DNA of 64,000 nucleotides from Micromonospora sp. WMMD812 (GTDB lineage Bacteria; Actinomycetota; Actinomycetes; Mycobacteriales; Micromonosporaceae), in assembly GCF_027497215.1 (NCBI RefSeq), contig NZ_CP114904.1:3370001-3434000 (forward strand), written 5' to 3'. The notes below the pieces were generated by a model that saw nothing but the letters and a program-made list of their open reading frames with translations, ran no database searches and had not been told where the DNA came from. Made by a program: the position numbers and the translations under genes. Every line of letters starts with the position of its first letter. The first letter of the stretch is position 1. Below, in pieces: positions 47,489 to 55,396 of the stretch.

Positions 47489-47790
47489 CTCCGCCAGTGC
47501 GCCAGCCCGGCGCTGACGTTACCGGCCCGGCCGGGCCGGAGAACATGACCCTCGGTGGGATCGTCCGCGACGTTCCGTACGGTTTTGCGCTCTCCTTCCG
47601 GCCGACGCCGGAAATGGCTGTTTCGCAAATCAGCCGAATCCACAGCCGCTCCCCAGGAACACCAAATTATGAGGACGATTCTCGTTTCTCGCCACCAACC
47701 GCAGCGACAGGTGCGACGGTGGAAATCACGGGACGTCTCGGGCGATGTCCCGAAAGCCACCCCATTCACTCTCCTATCGGGAGGACTTCC
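47489..47790 (+). promoter_or_regulatory. Structured, AT-richer leader of the M15 peptidase gene
   Basis: About 300 bases without a firm gene. Folding potential is visible: TTTGCG/CGCAAA outer arms (47585-47627 region) enclose TTCCGG-CCGACG-CCGGAA, and further down GGGAC/GTCCC arms surround a 12-base loop. The base composition is noticeably less GC-rich than the coding parts. It should contain the divergent promoters of the flanking genes and a long 5' leader for the peptidase. It does not match the c-di-AMP riboswitch consensus. Confidence 0.45.
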
Positions 47791-47800
47791 GTGCGCGTAA
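47669..47800 (+). CDS. Possible leader ORF overlapping the M15 start
   Basis: A 43-codon frame (MRTILVSRHQPQRQ to its end) whose TAA falls seven bases inside the M15 coding sequence. An AGGA lies 11 bases upstream. It could couple translation to the peptidase or be chance. No homologue recognised. Confidence 0.25.
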   Translation: MRTILVSRHQPQRQVRRWKSRDVSGDVPKATPFTLLSGGLPCA

Positions 47801-48567
47801 ACACCTTGAAGCGGGCTGCCGTCGCCTTCGCCCTGGCCCTGCCAGGCGCCGCGATCGCCGCGGTCGTCGCCGCGCCAGCGGCCCACGCCGACGGCTGCTA
47901 CACATGGACCCGCAACCTCTACCAGGGGCGGTCCGGTGCGGACGTCCGCCAGCTGCAGATCCGGGTGGCCGGCTGGGCCGGCAACCGCGACATCGTGGAG
48001 AACGACGGCATCTACGGACCGAAGACCGCCGCCGCGGTCAAGCGCTTCCAGCAGGCGTACGGGCTGCGCGCGGACGGCGTCGCCGGTCCCCAGACCTACG
48101 CCAAGCTCTACGAGCTCCAGGACAACGACTGCACACCACGCCACTTCAGCTACAGCGAGATGGATGACGGCTGCGGCCGCGGCGGGTGGAGCGGGGGCCC
48201 GCTGCCGGCAGCCGAGACCCGGCAAAACGCGCTGCGCACGATGTGGAAGCTGGAGGCGCTGCGGCGCAGCCTCGGCGACAAGCCGCTCTACGTGAGCAGC
48301 GGATTCCGCAGCCGGACCTGCAACAACCAGGTCGACGGCGCCTCGGACAGCCAGCACCTCTACGGCAACGCCGCTGACGTGGTGTCGCGTACCTCGTCGC
48401 TCTGCGACGTTGCCCGCGCCGCCCGGAACAACGGCTTCAGCGGACTTTACGGGCCGGGCTACCCCGACCACGACGACCACGTGCACCTCGACTCGCGGCG
48501 GGAGAACAACCGGGACAACAGCTCCAACACGACGAGCTGGTCCGCGCCGGACTGCGGAGTCCGGTAA
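47791..48567 (+). CDS. Secreted D-Ala-D-Ala carboxypeptidase (M15) with peptidoglycan-binding domain
   Basis: A 258-residue exported enzyme. Signal peptide MRVNTLKRAAVAFALALPGA, cleavage near APAAHA (residue 33); a PG_binding_1 domain (about 45-105: GRSGADVRQLQIRV, IYGPKTAAAVKRFQQAYGL); and an M15_3 peptidase (about 130-235) with zinc ligands in SQHLYGNAADV and DDHVHLD. Four or more cysteines suggest disulfides. GTG at 47791 follows GGGAGG by six bases, which settles the start. Acts in the cell wall on stem peptides. Confidence 0.92.
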   Translation: MRVNTLKRAAVAFALALPGAAIAAVVAAPAAHADGCYTWTRNLYQGRSGADVRQLQIRVAGWAGNRDIVENDGIYGPKTAAAVKRFQQAYGLRADGVAGPQTYAKLYELQDNDCTPRHFSYSEMDDGCGRGGWSGGPLPAAETRQNALRTMWKLEALRRSLGDKPLYVSSGFRSRTCNNQVDGASDSQHLYGNAADVVSRTSSLCDVARAARNNGFSGLYGPGYPDHDDHVHLDSRRENNRDNSSNTTSWSAPDCGVR

Positions 48568-48588
48568 CGACTGAGCCGGCCATCGGTT

Positions 48589-48636
48589 CGACGCCGGCCC
48601 GGCGCGGGTGGGGAACCCCGCGTCGGGCCGGCGTCG
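48589..48636. terminator. Terminator between the M15 gene and paralogue 2
   Basis: A 20-bp stem (13 bp, one G-U pair, 6 bp) with an 8-nt loop; arms 48589-48608 and 48617-48636. It lies 22 bases after one stop and 39 before the other. Confidence 0.85.
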
Positions 48637-48674
48637 TCCTGCCCCGGGGGCGGCTGGAGCGGCCGTACCTCCGC

Positions 48675-49160
48675 TCAGCTCGCCCGGGGCCAGCGCGGCA
48701 CGGCGGCGGGGGGAGCCACCGGCCGGCTGGTGCCCGCGGCGCGCACCACCGGGCGTACGCCGGACGGCACGACTCGGCTGGCCTGGTTCCGGACGTGGCC
48801 GGCGGCGCCGGCGACGGGGCCACGCGTCGGATGCGGGACCGGCCGTTCGGGGCGCACCGGACCGGTGGCGGTGAACGGGAAGGGTACGTGCACGAACGGG
48901 TTGCCGTGCCGGATCAGCGCGTCGACCTGACGGTCGTTGAGCCCGTGCGCGATCAACACCCGCCGGCCCCACCGGTGCAGCCGGCACGGGTAGCTGGCGC
49001 CGTCGTTGCGGCACAGCGGCCCGGTCGGCCACTCCTCGGCCGTGTGCACCACCACGGCCCGGACCGCGAGCCGGACGTCCTCGGGGGTCAGCGGCGCCGG
49101 CAGCGGCACCTCGCCCAGTACCCGATCGATGGGATCCGTCGACTGCTCACCGACTCGCAC
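48675..49160 (-). CDS. Cys/His-motif family protein, paralogue 2
   Basis: A 161-residue relative of the protein at 40992. The core is H39-x10-C50-RND-x4-P-C59-RLHRWG (H62), with identical spacings, then LIAHGLNDRQVDALIRHG. It adds a basic, proline-rich C-terminal tail of about 70 residues absent from paralogue 1. GTG at 49160 has GGGAGG six bases upstream. No signal peptide. Function unknown; the fixed Cys/His spacing suggests zinc binding. Confidence 0.78.
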   Translation of the reverse strand: MRVGEQSTDPIDRVLGEVPLPAPLTPEDVRLAVRAVVVHTAEEWPTGPLCRNDGASYPCRLHRWGRRVLIAHGLNDRQVDALIRHGNPFVHVPFPFTATGPVRPERPVPHPTRGPVAGAAGHVRNQASRVVPSGVRPVVRAAGTSRPVAPPAAVPRWPRAS

Positions 49161-49248
49161 GGCAGACCTCCCACAGTTCGGCAGCGGTGTGGCGGGCCCG
49201 CCACACCGGCATCCTCGGGCAGTGGTACGGGGCGCGCCGACCAGAAGT

Positions 49249-50673
49249 TCAATCCGGGTACGCGGCGAGCAGGTCCTCCGGCGAGAGCGCCCGGACGCCG
49301 TCGGTGACCACCCCGCTGCGAGAGACCGCGACCAGCGCCAGGTCCTCATCCGCACCCGGCAGCTGAGACCGGTGCTGAAGCAGCCGACCCAGGTCATGCA
49401 CGTCGAAGGGGCGGTTCTCCAACCACTTGACCGATCCCACAAAGGTGAGTCGTTTGGCGATCGGCCCTCGATCGGCACCGACGAGATCGATTTCCGGGTC
49501 GTTGGTCCGCGTCCAGTAGCCGCCAACCTCGCTCGTGCCTTCTGGCAGGTGGCCCGGCGGCAGCCGGCGCAGAGCCTCGCGCACGACCGGTTCGATTGCC
49601 CGTCCTCGCCAGGTCGTCCACGCCGAACTGATCCGGCCCAGGGTCAGGTCACCCCGCCCTCGCTCGATCTCGGACAGGTAGGGACCGAGGAACGACAGCC
49701 AGAACCGAAGGTACGGGTCGGCGACGCTGTATCGGGTCTCGCGGGACGGTCTGGTGGACAGCGGCAGCCCGACCTCCACCATCCGCTTGTCGGTCAGCAG
49801 TCGCAGCGCCCTGGTGAGTGACGCCTGCGGTAAGTCGCCCGCGGCCCGGGCGATCAGCGAGAAGGTCCGTTCCCCCGATCCGATCGACCGGAGCACCAGC
49901 CCGGCCTGGGATTGCGCCGGAAACTCGGCCGCCAACGCCCGTTCACCGCTGACGATCAACGCCGAGGTCGGGTCCGTCACCGCGTCGGCGAGATAGTCCT
50001 GCAGCATTGCGCCGGTGGGCCATTCGTCGAGGATCAGGGGCAGGCCGCCGGAGACCAGGTAAGCGTCGAACGCCTCGGCAGCCGGAAGGGCGAGCATCTG
50101 CGCGACCTCGGCGGGGCTCAGCGGCGGGATGACCATCTCGCTGGCGCGCTGGTGGAACGGGCGGCCGTATTCGTTCAACGCCTCCATCATGGCGAGGTCC
50201 GACCCCACACAGATCAGGAGGACTGGCCGCCGAGAAAGCTCCCGATCGAACACCTTCTGCAGCGTGCCCTCGAAGCCGGGGTCGCCGGCGATCAAATACG
50301 GCATCTCGTCCAGGACGACCACGCTGGGGCCGTCGGTGGGCAGCGCGGCAGCGAGCAGCGTCAGCGCGGCGTCCCAGGTGCGTGGAACCTGCGCCTGGAA
50401 CAGGTGCGCGCCAGGGAGCGTCGAGCCGGCTGCCGCCTCGACGAACAACGCGAGTTCCGCACCGACCGTGGGCTGCGCCGAGGCGGTGAAAAACAGGTGA
50501 GGGATCTCGGTCCGCTCGACGAACTCCTCGACCAGGCGTGACTTGCCCACTCGACGGCGTCCCCGCATGAGCAGGGCGCGGCCGGGACGACCCGCCCGGC
50601 CACCGCCGCGCACCCGGCGCAGCATGCCGTCCAGCTGCGCCAACTCTCGTCCCCGCCCCACGAAGCCGTCCAC
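49249..50673 (-). CDS. ATPase with DUF234 nuclease-like C-terminus
   Basis: A 474-residue STAND-like P-loop ATPase of the archaeal-type ATPase/DUF234 group. Walker A is GRRRVGKSRL (38-47) and Walker B is VVVLDEMPYL (118-127); a winged-helix region (FSLIARAAGDLPQASLTRALRLL, about residues 265-290) follows; the C-terminus carries a PD-(D/E)XK-like element, EIDLVG (E394, D396) and GSVKW (K416). These genes are widespread, mobile and of unclear role, some suspected in defence. GTG at 50673 follows AGGGGTGG. It is separated by 90 bases from the next regulator. Confidence 0.82.
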   Translation of the reverse strand: MDGFVGRGRELAQLDGMLRRVRGGGRAGRPGRALLMRGRRRVGKSRLVEEFVERTEIPHLFFTASAQPTVGAELALFVEAAAGSTLPGAHLFQAQVPRTWDAALTLLAAALPTDGPSVVVLDEMPYLIAGDPGFEGTLQKVFDRELSRRPVLLICVGSDLAMMEALNEYGRPFHQRASEMVIPPLSPAEVAQMLALPAAEAFDAYLVSGGLPLILDEWPTGAMLQDYLADAVTDPTSALIVSGERALAAEFPAQSQAGLVLRSIGSGERTFSLIARAAGDLPQASLTRALRLLTDKRMVEVGLPLSTRPSRETRYSVADPYLRFWLSFLGPYLSEIERGRGDLTLGRISSAWTTWRGRAIEPVVREALRRLPPGHLPEGTSEVGGYWTRTNDPEIDLVGADRGPIAKRLTFVGSVKWLENRPFDVHDLGRLLQHRSQLPGADEDLALVAVSRSGVVTDGVRALSPEDLLAAYPD

Positions 50674-50765
50674 GCAGCCACCCCTGATACTTCCAAGAAT
50701 GAAACACTCAAGAATGAGTGTAACTTCATCCGTGTTCTCAGGGATACAGCCGCGGCGGCGCGGGG

Positions 50766-51500
50766 TCAGACCAGGCCGGCGTCGTGCACCAGCAGGGCCA
50801 CCTGCACCCGGTTGTTCAGCTCCAGCCGGGTGAGCAGCCGGGACACGTACGCCTTGACGGTCGCCACGCTCATGTACAGCTCCGCGGCGATCTCGGCGTT
50901 GGTCCGGCCCTGGCCGAGCGCCACCGCGACCTCCCGCTCGCGTTCGCTGAGCGCGGCGAGCCGGCGCAGCGCACGCTCCCGCCGTGGATCGGGGCCGCCG
51001 GGGGCGGTGCCGGTGACGTGCGCGATGAGCGTGCGGGTGACCGCCGGGGAGAGGGTCGCCTCGCCGGTCGCCACCCGGCGCACCGCGCGGACGATCTCGG
51101 CGGGCGGGGTGTCCTTGAGCAGGAAGCCCGCCGCGCCGGCGCGCAGCGCCCGGAGCACCTGCTCGTCGGCGTGGAAGGTGGTCAGCACCAGTACCTCGGG
51201 CGGGTGCGGCTGGGCGCGGAGCGTCTCGGTCGCGGCCAGGCCGTCCAGCCGCGGCATCCGGATGTCCATGAGGACGACGTCCGGCCGGGTCGCGGTGACC
51301 GCGGCCTGGACCTCGCCGCCGTCCGCTGCCTCGCCCACGACCCGCAGGTCCGGCACTCCGCCGAGGATCATCGACAGGCCGGCCCGGACCAGGGGGTCGT
51401 CGTCGACGATCAGCACGCGCACCGGCTCGCCGCCGCGGGCGGGCGCGTCGCCCGGCCCGGCCGTTCCCGAGGCCGGATCGCTCGCGGCCGGCCCGGTCAC
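50766..51500 (-). CDS. NarL-family response regulator
   Basis: A 244-residue regulator. After a disordered start, the receiver begins VRVLIVDDDPLVRAGL, with phosphorylation site D79 (VVLMDIRMPRLDG) and lysine in LLKDTPPAEIV; the C-terminal LuxR-type helix-turn-helix is LSEREREVAVALGQGRTNAEIA with VATVKAYVSRLLTRLELNNRVQ. GTG at 51500 forms a GTGA overlap with the kinase stop; GTG 51509 is three codons further. Partner of the kinase upstream; probably controls the divergent ABC genes. Confidence 0.93.
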   Translation of the reverse strand: MTGPAASDPASGTAGPGDAPARGGEPVRVLIVDDDPLVRAGLSMILGGVPDLRVVGEAADGGEVQAAVTATRPDVVLMDIRMPRLDGLAATETLRAQPHPPEVLVLTTFHADEQVLRALRAGAAGFLLKDTPPAEIVRAVRRVATGEATLSPAVTRTLIAHVTGTAPGGPDPRRERALRRLAALSEREREVAVALGQGRTNAEIAAELYMSVATVKAYVSRLLTRLELNNRVQVALLVHDAGLV

Positions 51501-52747
51501 GCCGGCCACGGCAGCCAGGCGGCCAGCCGGAAGTCACCGGAGTCGTCGCGCCCGTGCTCGAGCCGCCCGCCGGCCAGGGTGACCCGCTCGGCGATGCCGA
51601 CGAGCCCGGTGCCGGCACCGGGCAGCGCGACGGCGTTGACTCCGCCGACCGGCCACCGGTTGCGGATCTCCACGGTGAGGCCCGCCCCCGGCCCACCCGC
51701 CAGGCCGACGGTCACCACCGCGCCCGGCGCGTGCTTGCGGGCGTTGGTCAGCCCCTCCTGCACGATCCGGTAGGCGCTGCGGCCCACCGCGGTCGGCACC
51801 GCCTCCGGGGCGGCCACCAGGTCGCTCACGTTGACCCGGACCCCGGCGGACCGGGATTCCTCGATCAACGCCGGCAGGTCGCCCAGGGTGGGCTGCGGCC
51901 GCTCCGGGTCCGCCTCGCCGTCACCCACGGCGCGCAGCACCCCGATCACCTCGCGCAGATCCTGCAGGGCGGCGTGCGCGCTGCCCCGGATCACTCCGGC
52001 CGCCTTCGCGACCTCGTCAGGGGGCGCGTCCGGGCGGAACTCCAGCGCGCCGGCGTGCAGGCTCAGCAGCGAGATCCGGTGGGCCAGCACGTCGTGCATC
52101 TCCCGGGCAATGCGGGTGCGTTCGAGGTGGCGGGCCTGCGCCACGCGCAGCTGCTGCTCCGCCTCGGCCCGCTCGGCGCGCTCGCGCAGCGACACCACCA
52201 ACTGCCGGCGGGCCCGGACGAACATCCCCCAGGCCAGCACGGTCCCGCTGAGCACGACGCCGAAGGCGGTGGCCGCCCAGTAGGGCATGCTCGGCTCGGG
52301 GCGCAGGTAGCCGAACGCGAAGTTGGTGCACAGGCCGGCCGCGGTGACGGCCAGCGCGACCGCGGCGCGCCGGTGCACCACCACGGTGAAGTAGATGATC
52401 AGCAGCGGGACGGCCGCCGCCAGCGAGAACGTGGTCAGCGGCAGGCTCGCCACCGCCAGCCCGAGCGGCCAGCGCCGGCGCACCCAGAGCAGCCCGCAGC
52501 AGACCAGCCCGACCAGCGCGTCCACGACGATCATCCAGCCGTAGGGCAGCCGGGTGGCGAACTCGGGGGCGGGCGTGAGGGCGTCCAGCGTGGCGAGCAG
52601 CACCCAGCACAGCGAGATCACGAAGGCCACACCGTCCACGACCCAGTCGCGGGTGGTGCGGCGCGGGTGTGCGCGGGCCCGGTCGGCCGGCACGGTGAGC
52701 ACCCCGGGCAGCAGCCAGGGGTGATCCGGCACGACGACGCTGGTCAC
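51497..52747 (-). CDS. NarX-type sensor histidine kinase
   Basis: A 416-residue HisKA_3 kinase. Four to five transmembrane segments in residues 38-175 form the sensing part with no sizeable outer domain, the style of intramembrane-sensing kinases; the phosphorylated histidine is H218 (IAREMHDVLAHRISLLSLH); the ATPase G-box is GTGLVGIAERVTLAGG. Works with the overlapping NarL regulator. It is divergent from an ABC transporter pair, a layout usual for envelope-stress or antimicrobial-peptide response units. Signal unknown. Confidence 0.92.
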   Translation of the reverse strand: MTSVVVPDHPWLLPGVLTVPADRARAHPRRTTRDWVVDGVAFVISLCWVLLATLDALTPAPEFATRLPYGWMIVVDALVGLVCCGLLWVRRRWPLGLAVASLPLTTFSLAAAVPLLIIYFTVVVHRRAAVALAVTAAGLCTNFAFGYLRPEPSMPYWAATAFGVVLSGTVLAWGMFVRARRQLVVSLRERAERAEAEQQLRVAQARHLERTRIAREMHDVLAHRISLLSLHAGALEFRPDAPPDEVAKAAGVIRGSAHAALQDLREVIGVLRAVGDGEADPERPQPTLGDLPALIEESRSAGVRVNVSDLVAAPEAVPTAVGRSAYRIVQEGLTNARKHAPGAVVTVGLAGGPGAGLTVEIRNRWPVGGVNAVALPGAGTGLVGIAERVTLAGGRLEHGRDDSGDFRLAAWLPWPA

Positions 52748-52786
52748 GCGCCCATGCTAGGCAGCGGCCCGCCGCGACGACCAGCT

Positions 52787-52820
52787 ACCAAAGTCGAGAC
52801 CCGGACGTCGACCAAGGTCG
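52787..52820. promoter_or_regulatory. Direct-repeat operator candidate between kinase and ABC genes
   Basis: ACCAAAGTCG (52787-52796) and ACCAAGGTCG (52811-52820), nine of ten bases equal, starts 24 bp apart, in the 133-bp divergent promoter. Likely bound by the NarL-type regulator. Confidence 0.5.
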
Positions 52821-52880
52821 GTGCGTACGCAGACCGCCGGCCGCAGCGGGCGACCGGGTGGCCCCGGCAGGCTCGACGGC

Positions 52881-53774
52881 ATGATCAGCGTGGAGAACCT
52901 GAGCAAACGGTACGGCCGGCACCCGGCCGTCGACGACGTGTCGTTCCGCTGCGAGCCGGGCACGGTGACCGGGTTCCTCGGGCCCAACGGCGCCGGCAAG
53001 TCCACCACCCTGCGGATGATCTGCGGGCTCACCCCGCCCACCGCCGGCCGGGCGACGGTCGACGGTCGGCCCTACCGGCAGCTGGCCAACCCGGGCCGGG
53101 AGGTCGGCGTCCTGCTGGACGCCTCGGCCCAGCACGCCGGCCGGACCGGGCGGGAGGCGCTGGCCGTCGCGGCGTACACGATGGGGGTGGACCGGCGGGA
53201 GGTCGCCGCGAAGCTCGAGCAGGTCGGTCTGGACGGGACCGCCGCCAAGCGGCGGGTGCGGGCGTACTCGCTGGGCATGCGGCAGCGGCTCGGCCTGGCG
53301 CTGGCGCTGCTGGGCGACCCGCGCGTGCTGATCCTCGACGAGCCGGCCAACGGGCTGGACCCGGAGGGGATCTTCTGGATGCGCGGGCTGCTGCGCGACT
53401 TCGCCGACCGGGGCGGCACCGTGCTGCTCTCCTCCCACCTGCTGCGCGAGGTGGAGGCGGTCGCGGACCGGCTGGTGGTCATCGGGGGCGGCCGGATCGT
53501 GGCCCAGGGCGACAAGACCGAACTGCTCGCGGGCGGCGGCACGCTGGTGCGCGCCCGGGACACCGCGGCGCTGCGCCGCGCCCTCGACGTCGCCGGCCTC
53601 GCCGCGAAGGACAGCGCGGACGGGCTGCTGGTCCGCGCGGACGGCGAGACCGTCGGGCAGGCCGCCGCGACGGCCGGCGTGGTGCTGACCGAGCTGCGCC
53701 CGGCCGGCGGCGGGCTGGAACAGCTCTTCCTCACCCTCACCGCCGGTGAGCCGACCAAGGAGGCCGGACAGTGA
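52881..53774 (+). CDS. ABC transporter ATP-binding protein
   Basis: A 297-residue ATPase of the DrrA/BcrA type. Walker A is GPNGAGKS (34-41), the signature is AYSLGMRQRLGLAL, Walker B is VLILDEPANGLDPEG and the switch histidine is in LLSSHLLREVE. The C-terminal 80 residues are the extra domain of multidrug/antibiotic exporters. ATG at 52881. Its end overlaps the permease GTG by four bases. Confidence 0.93.
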   Translation: MISVENLSKRYGRHPAVDDVSFRCEPGTVTGFLGPNGAGKSTTLRMICGLTPPTAGRATVDGRPYRQLANPGREVGVLLDASAQHAGRTGREALAVAAYTMGVDRREVAAKLEQVGLDGTAAKRRVRAYSLGMRQRLGLALALLGDPRVLILDEPANGLDPEGIFWMRGLLRDFADRGGTVLLSSHLLREVEAVADRLVVIGGGRIVAQGDKTELLAGGGTLVRARDTAALRRALDVAGLAAKDSADGLLVRADGETVGQAAATAGVVLTELRPAGGGLEQLFLTLTAGEPTKEAGQ

Positions 53775-54565
53775 CCACCACGACCGCACCCACCGCGAGC
53801 GCCGTCGCGCCCGAGCACCGTCCGGGCGTACGCCGGCCGTCCCTGTTCCGGCTGACCGGGGTGGAGCTGCGCAAGCTCTCCGACACCCGGGCCGGGCTGT
53901 GGCTGCTGATCATCATCGGGCTGACCACCGCCGTCATCGTCGCCCTCCAGCTCATCTACGCCGACGACGCGGACCAGACCTTCGCCAACTTCTTCGTGCC
54001 GTCGCTGCTTCCGGTGGGGGTGCTGCTGCCCGTGCTGGGCATCCTCTCCATCACCAGCGAGTGGTCGCAGCGCACCGCGCTCGTCACCTACGCCCTGGTG
54101 CCCCGCCGGGAGCGGGTGGTCGCCGCGAAGCTCGGCGCGGTGGTGCTGGCGGCGCTCGCCTCGGTGCTGGCCAGTCTGGCGGTGGCCGCCGCCGGGACGC
54201 TGATCGCCGGCGCCACCGGGGACGGGGGCGGCTGGCGGTTCGACGAGACCCTGCTGCTGAACGCCGTGGTCTTCCAGGTCGCCAACATCCTGATGGGGGC
54301 CGGCTTCGGGTTGCTGCTCCTCAACACCCCGCTGGCCATCGTGACCTACCTGCTGCTCCCCACCGTCTGGTCGATCGTCGGCGAGATGGTGCCGGCGCTG
54401 CGGGAGCCGGCCGGCTGGCTGGACACCGGCCGGACGATGGAGCCGTTGTTCACCGGTGATCTGACCGGTGGGCAGTGGGGTCGGCTGGCGGTGTCGCTGC
54501 TGGTCTGGTTGGCCGTCCCCGTGGCGGCCGGGCTGATCCGGACGCTGCGCCGCGAGGTGGCCTGA
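53771..54565 (+). CDS. ABC-2 type permease
   Basis: A 264-residue membrane partner of the ATPase upstream. Six hydrophobic segments are seen, beginning LWLLIIIGLTTAVIVAL (about residues 42-58) and including ILSITSEWSQRTALVTYALVPRR, the region of ABC-2 permeases near the gating loop. GTG at 53771 overlaps the ATPase stop. Together they probably export a toxic peptide or lipid under control of the divergent two-component system. Substrate unknown. Confidence 0.87.
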   Translation: MTTTTAPTASAVAPEHRPGVRRPSLFRLTGVELRKLSDTRAGLWLLIIIGLTTAVIVALQLIYADDADQTFANFFVPSLLPVGVLLPVLGILSITSEWSQRTALVTYALVPRRERVVAAKLGAVVLAALASVLASLAVAAAGTLIAGATGDGGGWRFDETLLLNAVVFQVANILMGAGFGLLLLNTPLAIVTYLLLPTVWSIVGEMVPALREPAGWLDTGRTMEPLFTGDLTGGQWGRLAVSLLVWLAVPVAAGLIRTLRREVA

Positions 54566-54567
54566 CC

Positions 54568-55314
54568 ATGGACGGCGCCCCTGGCTCGCGCATCACGGTC
54601 AGCGGCGGGGCGACCGAACTGGTCGTCATGTGGGCCGGGTTCCCGCTGCTCGGCGCGGCCGCGGGCTGGCTGCTCGCGGCGGCGGCCGGCTGGGTCGCCG
54701 ACCTGCCCTGGGCGCCCGCGCAGGGGCTGTTCGAGGCGCTGTCCCGGTTGCCGCAGCCGCAGGTCACCATCGGTGCCGCAGTGGTCGGCGCGGTGGCCGG
54801 CGGGCTGCTCGCCGGTGCCGGCCACGCCGAGCGGCTCACCGTCGGCGTGGACGGTGCGGGGGTCGGCCTGCGCCGCGACGGTCGGCAGCGTGACGTGGCG
54901 CGGCGGGAGGTTCGGGTCGTGTTCGTCGACGGCAAGGACCTGGTGCTGCTGGACGCGGACGGCGGCGAACTGGTCCGGGAGCGTTCGGACCTGGACCGGG
55001 ACCGGCTGCGGTCGGCGTTCCGGGCCCACGGCTGGCCGTGGGCGGAGGAGGACCCGCACCGGGCGGCCTACCGGCTCTGGGTTCCCGGGCTGCCCGGGTT
55101 GCCGGTGGGGGCCGACGCGCTGCTGCGGGCGCGGCAGGACGCCCTGACCCGGGACCGGCGCGACGACGTCCGGGAGCTGCGCCGGGAGCTGGGTCGGATC
55201 GGGGTGGTGGTGCGCGACGACGAGCGCCGGCAGTACTGGCGGCTGACCATGCGGGCCGTGCTCCCCACGTCGGAGGAGCCGACGCCCAGCGAGCCGGGGC
55301 AGGACCGCCGGTAG
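54568..55314 (+). CDS. YqeB-like membrane protein
   Basis: A 248-residue protein with two transmembrane segments (about 22-43 and 65-87) and a long cytoplasmic C-terminal domain of alternating strands and charged helices (VVFVDGKDLVLLDADGGELV, RDRRDDVRELRRELGRIG). The pattern follows the actinobacterial/Firmicute YqeB family of unknown function. ATG at 54568 lies three bases after the permease stop, so it shares the operon. It may be an accessory of the transporter, but this is inferred from position only. Confidence 0.7.
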   Translation: MDGAPGSRITVSGGATELVVMWAGFPLLGAAAGWLLAAAAGWVADLPWAPAQGLFEALSRLPQPQVTIGAAVVGAVAGGLLAGAGHAERLTVGVDGAGVGLRRDGRQRDVARREVRVVFVDGKDLVLLDADGGELVRERSDLDRDRLRSAFRAHGWPWAEEDPHRAAYRLWVPGLPGLPVGADALLRARQDALTRDRRDDVRELRRELGRIGVVVRDDERRQYWRLTMRAVLPTSEEPTPSEPGQDRR

Positions 55315-55396
55315 CCCGCGCGCCGCGGTCCGCCGGCCGTGGGTGGCGGGATCACGGGCGTGGGCGGCGGCCTTCTGGGCGGCGGTGCGCCTGCCC

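Noticed and set aside
47550..47790. c-di-AMP (ydaO-type) riboswitch before the M15 peptidase
   Set aside because: A CCGAATCC element is present, but the GGGGAACC and the GAACCCGTCAGCTAACC-like core that define the class are not found.
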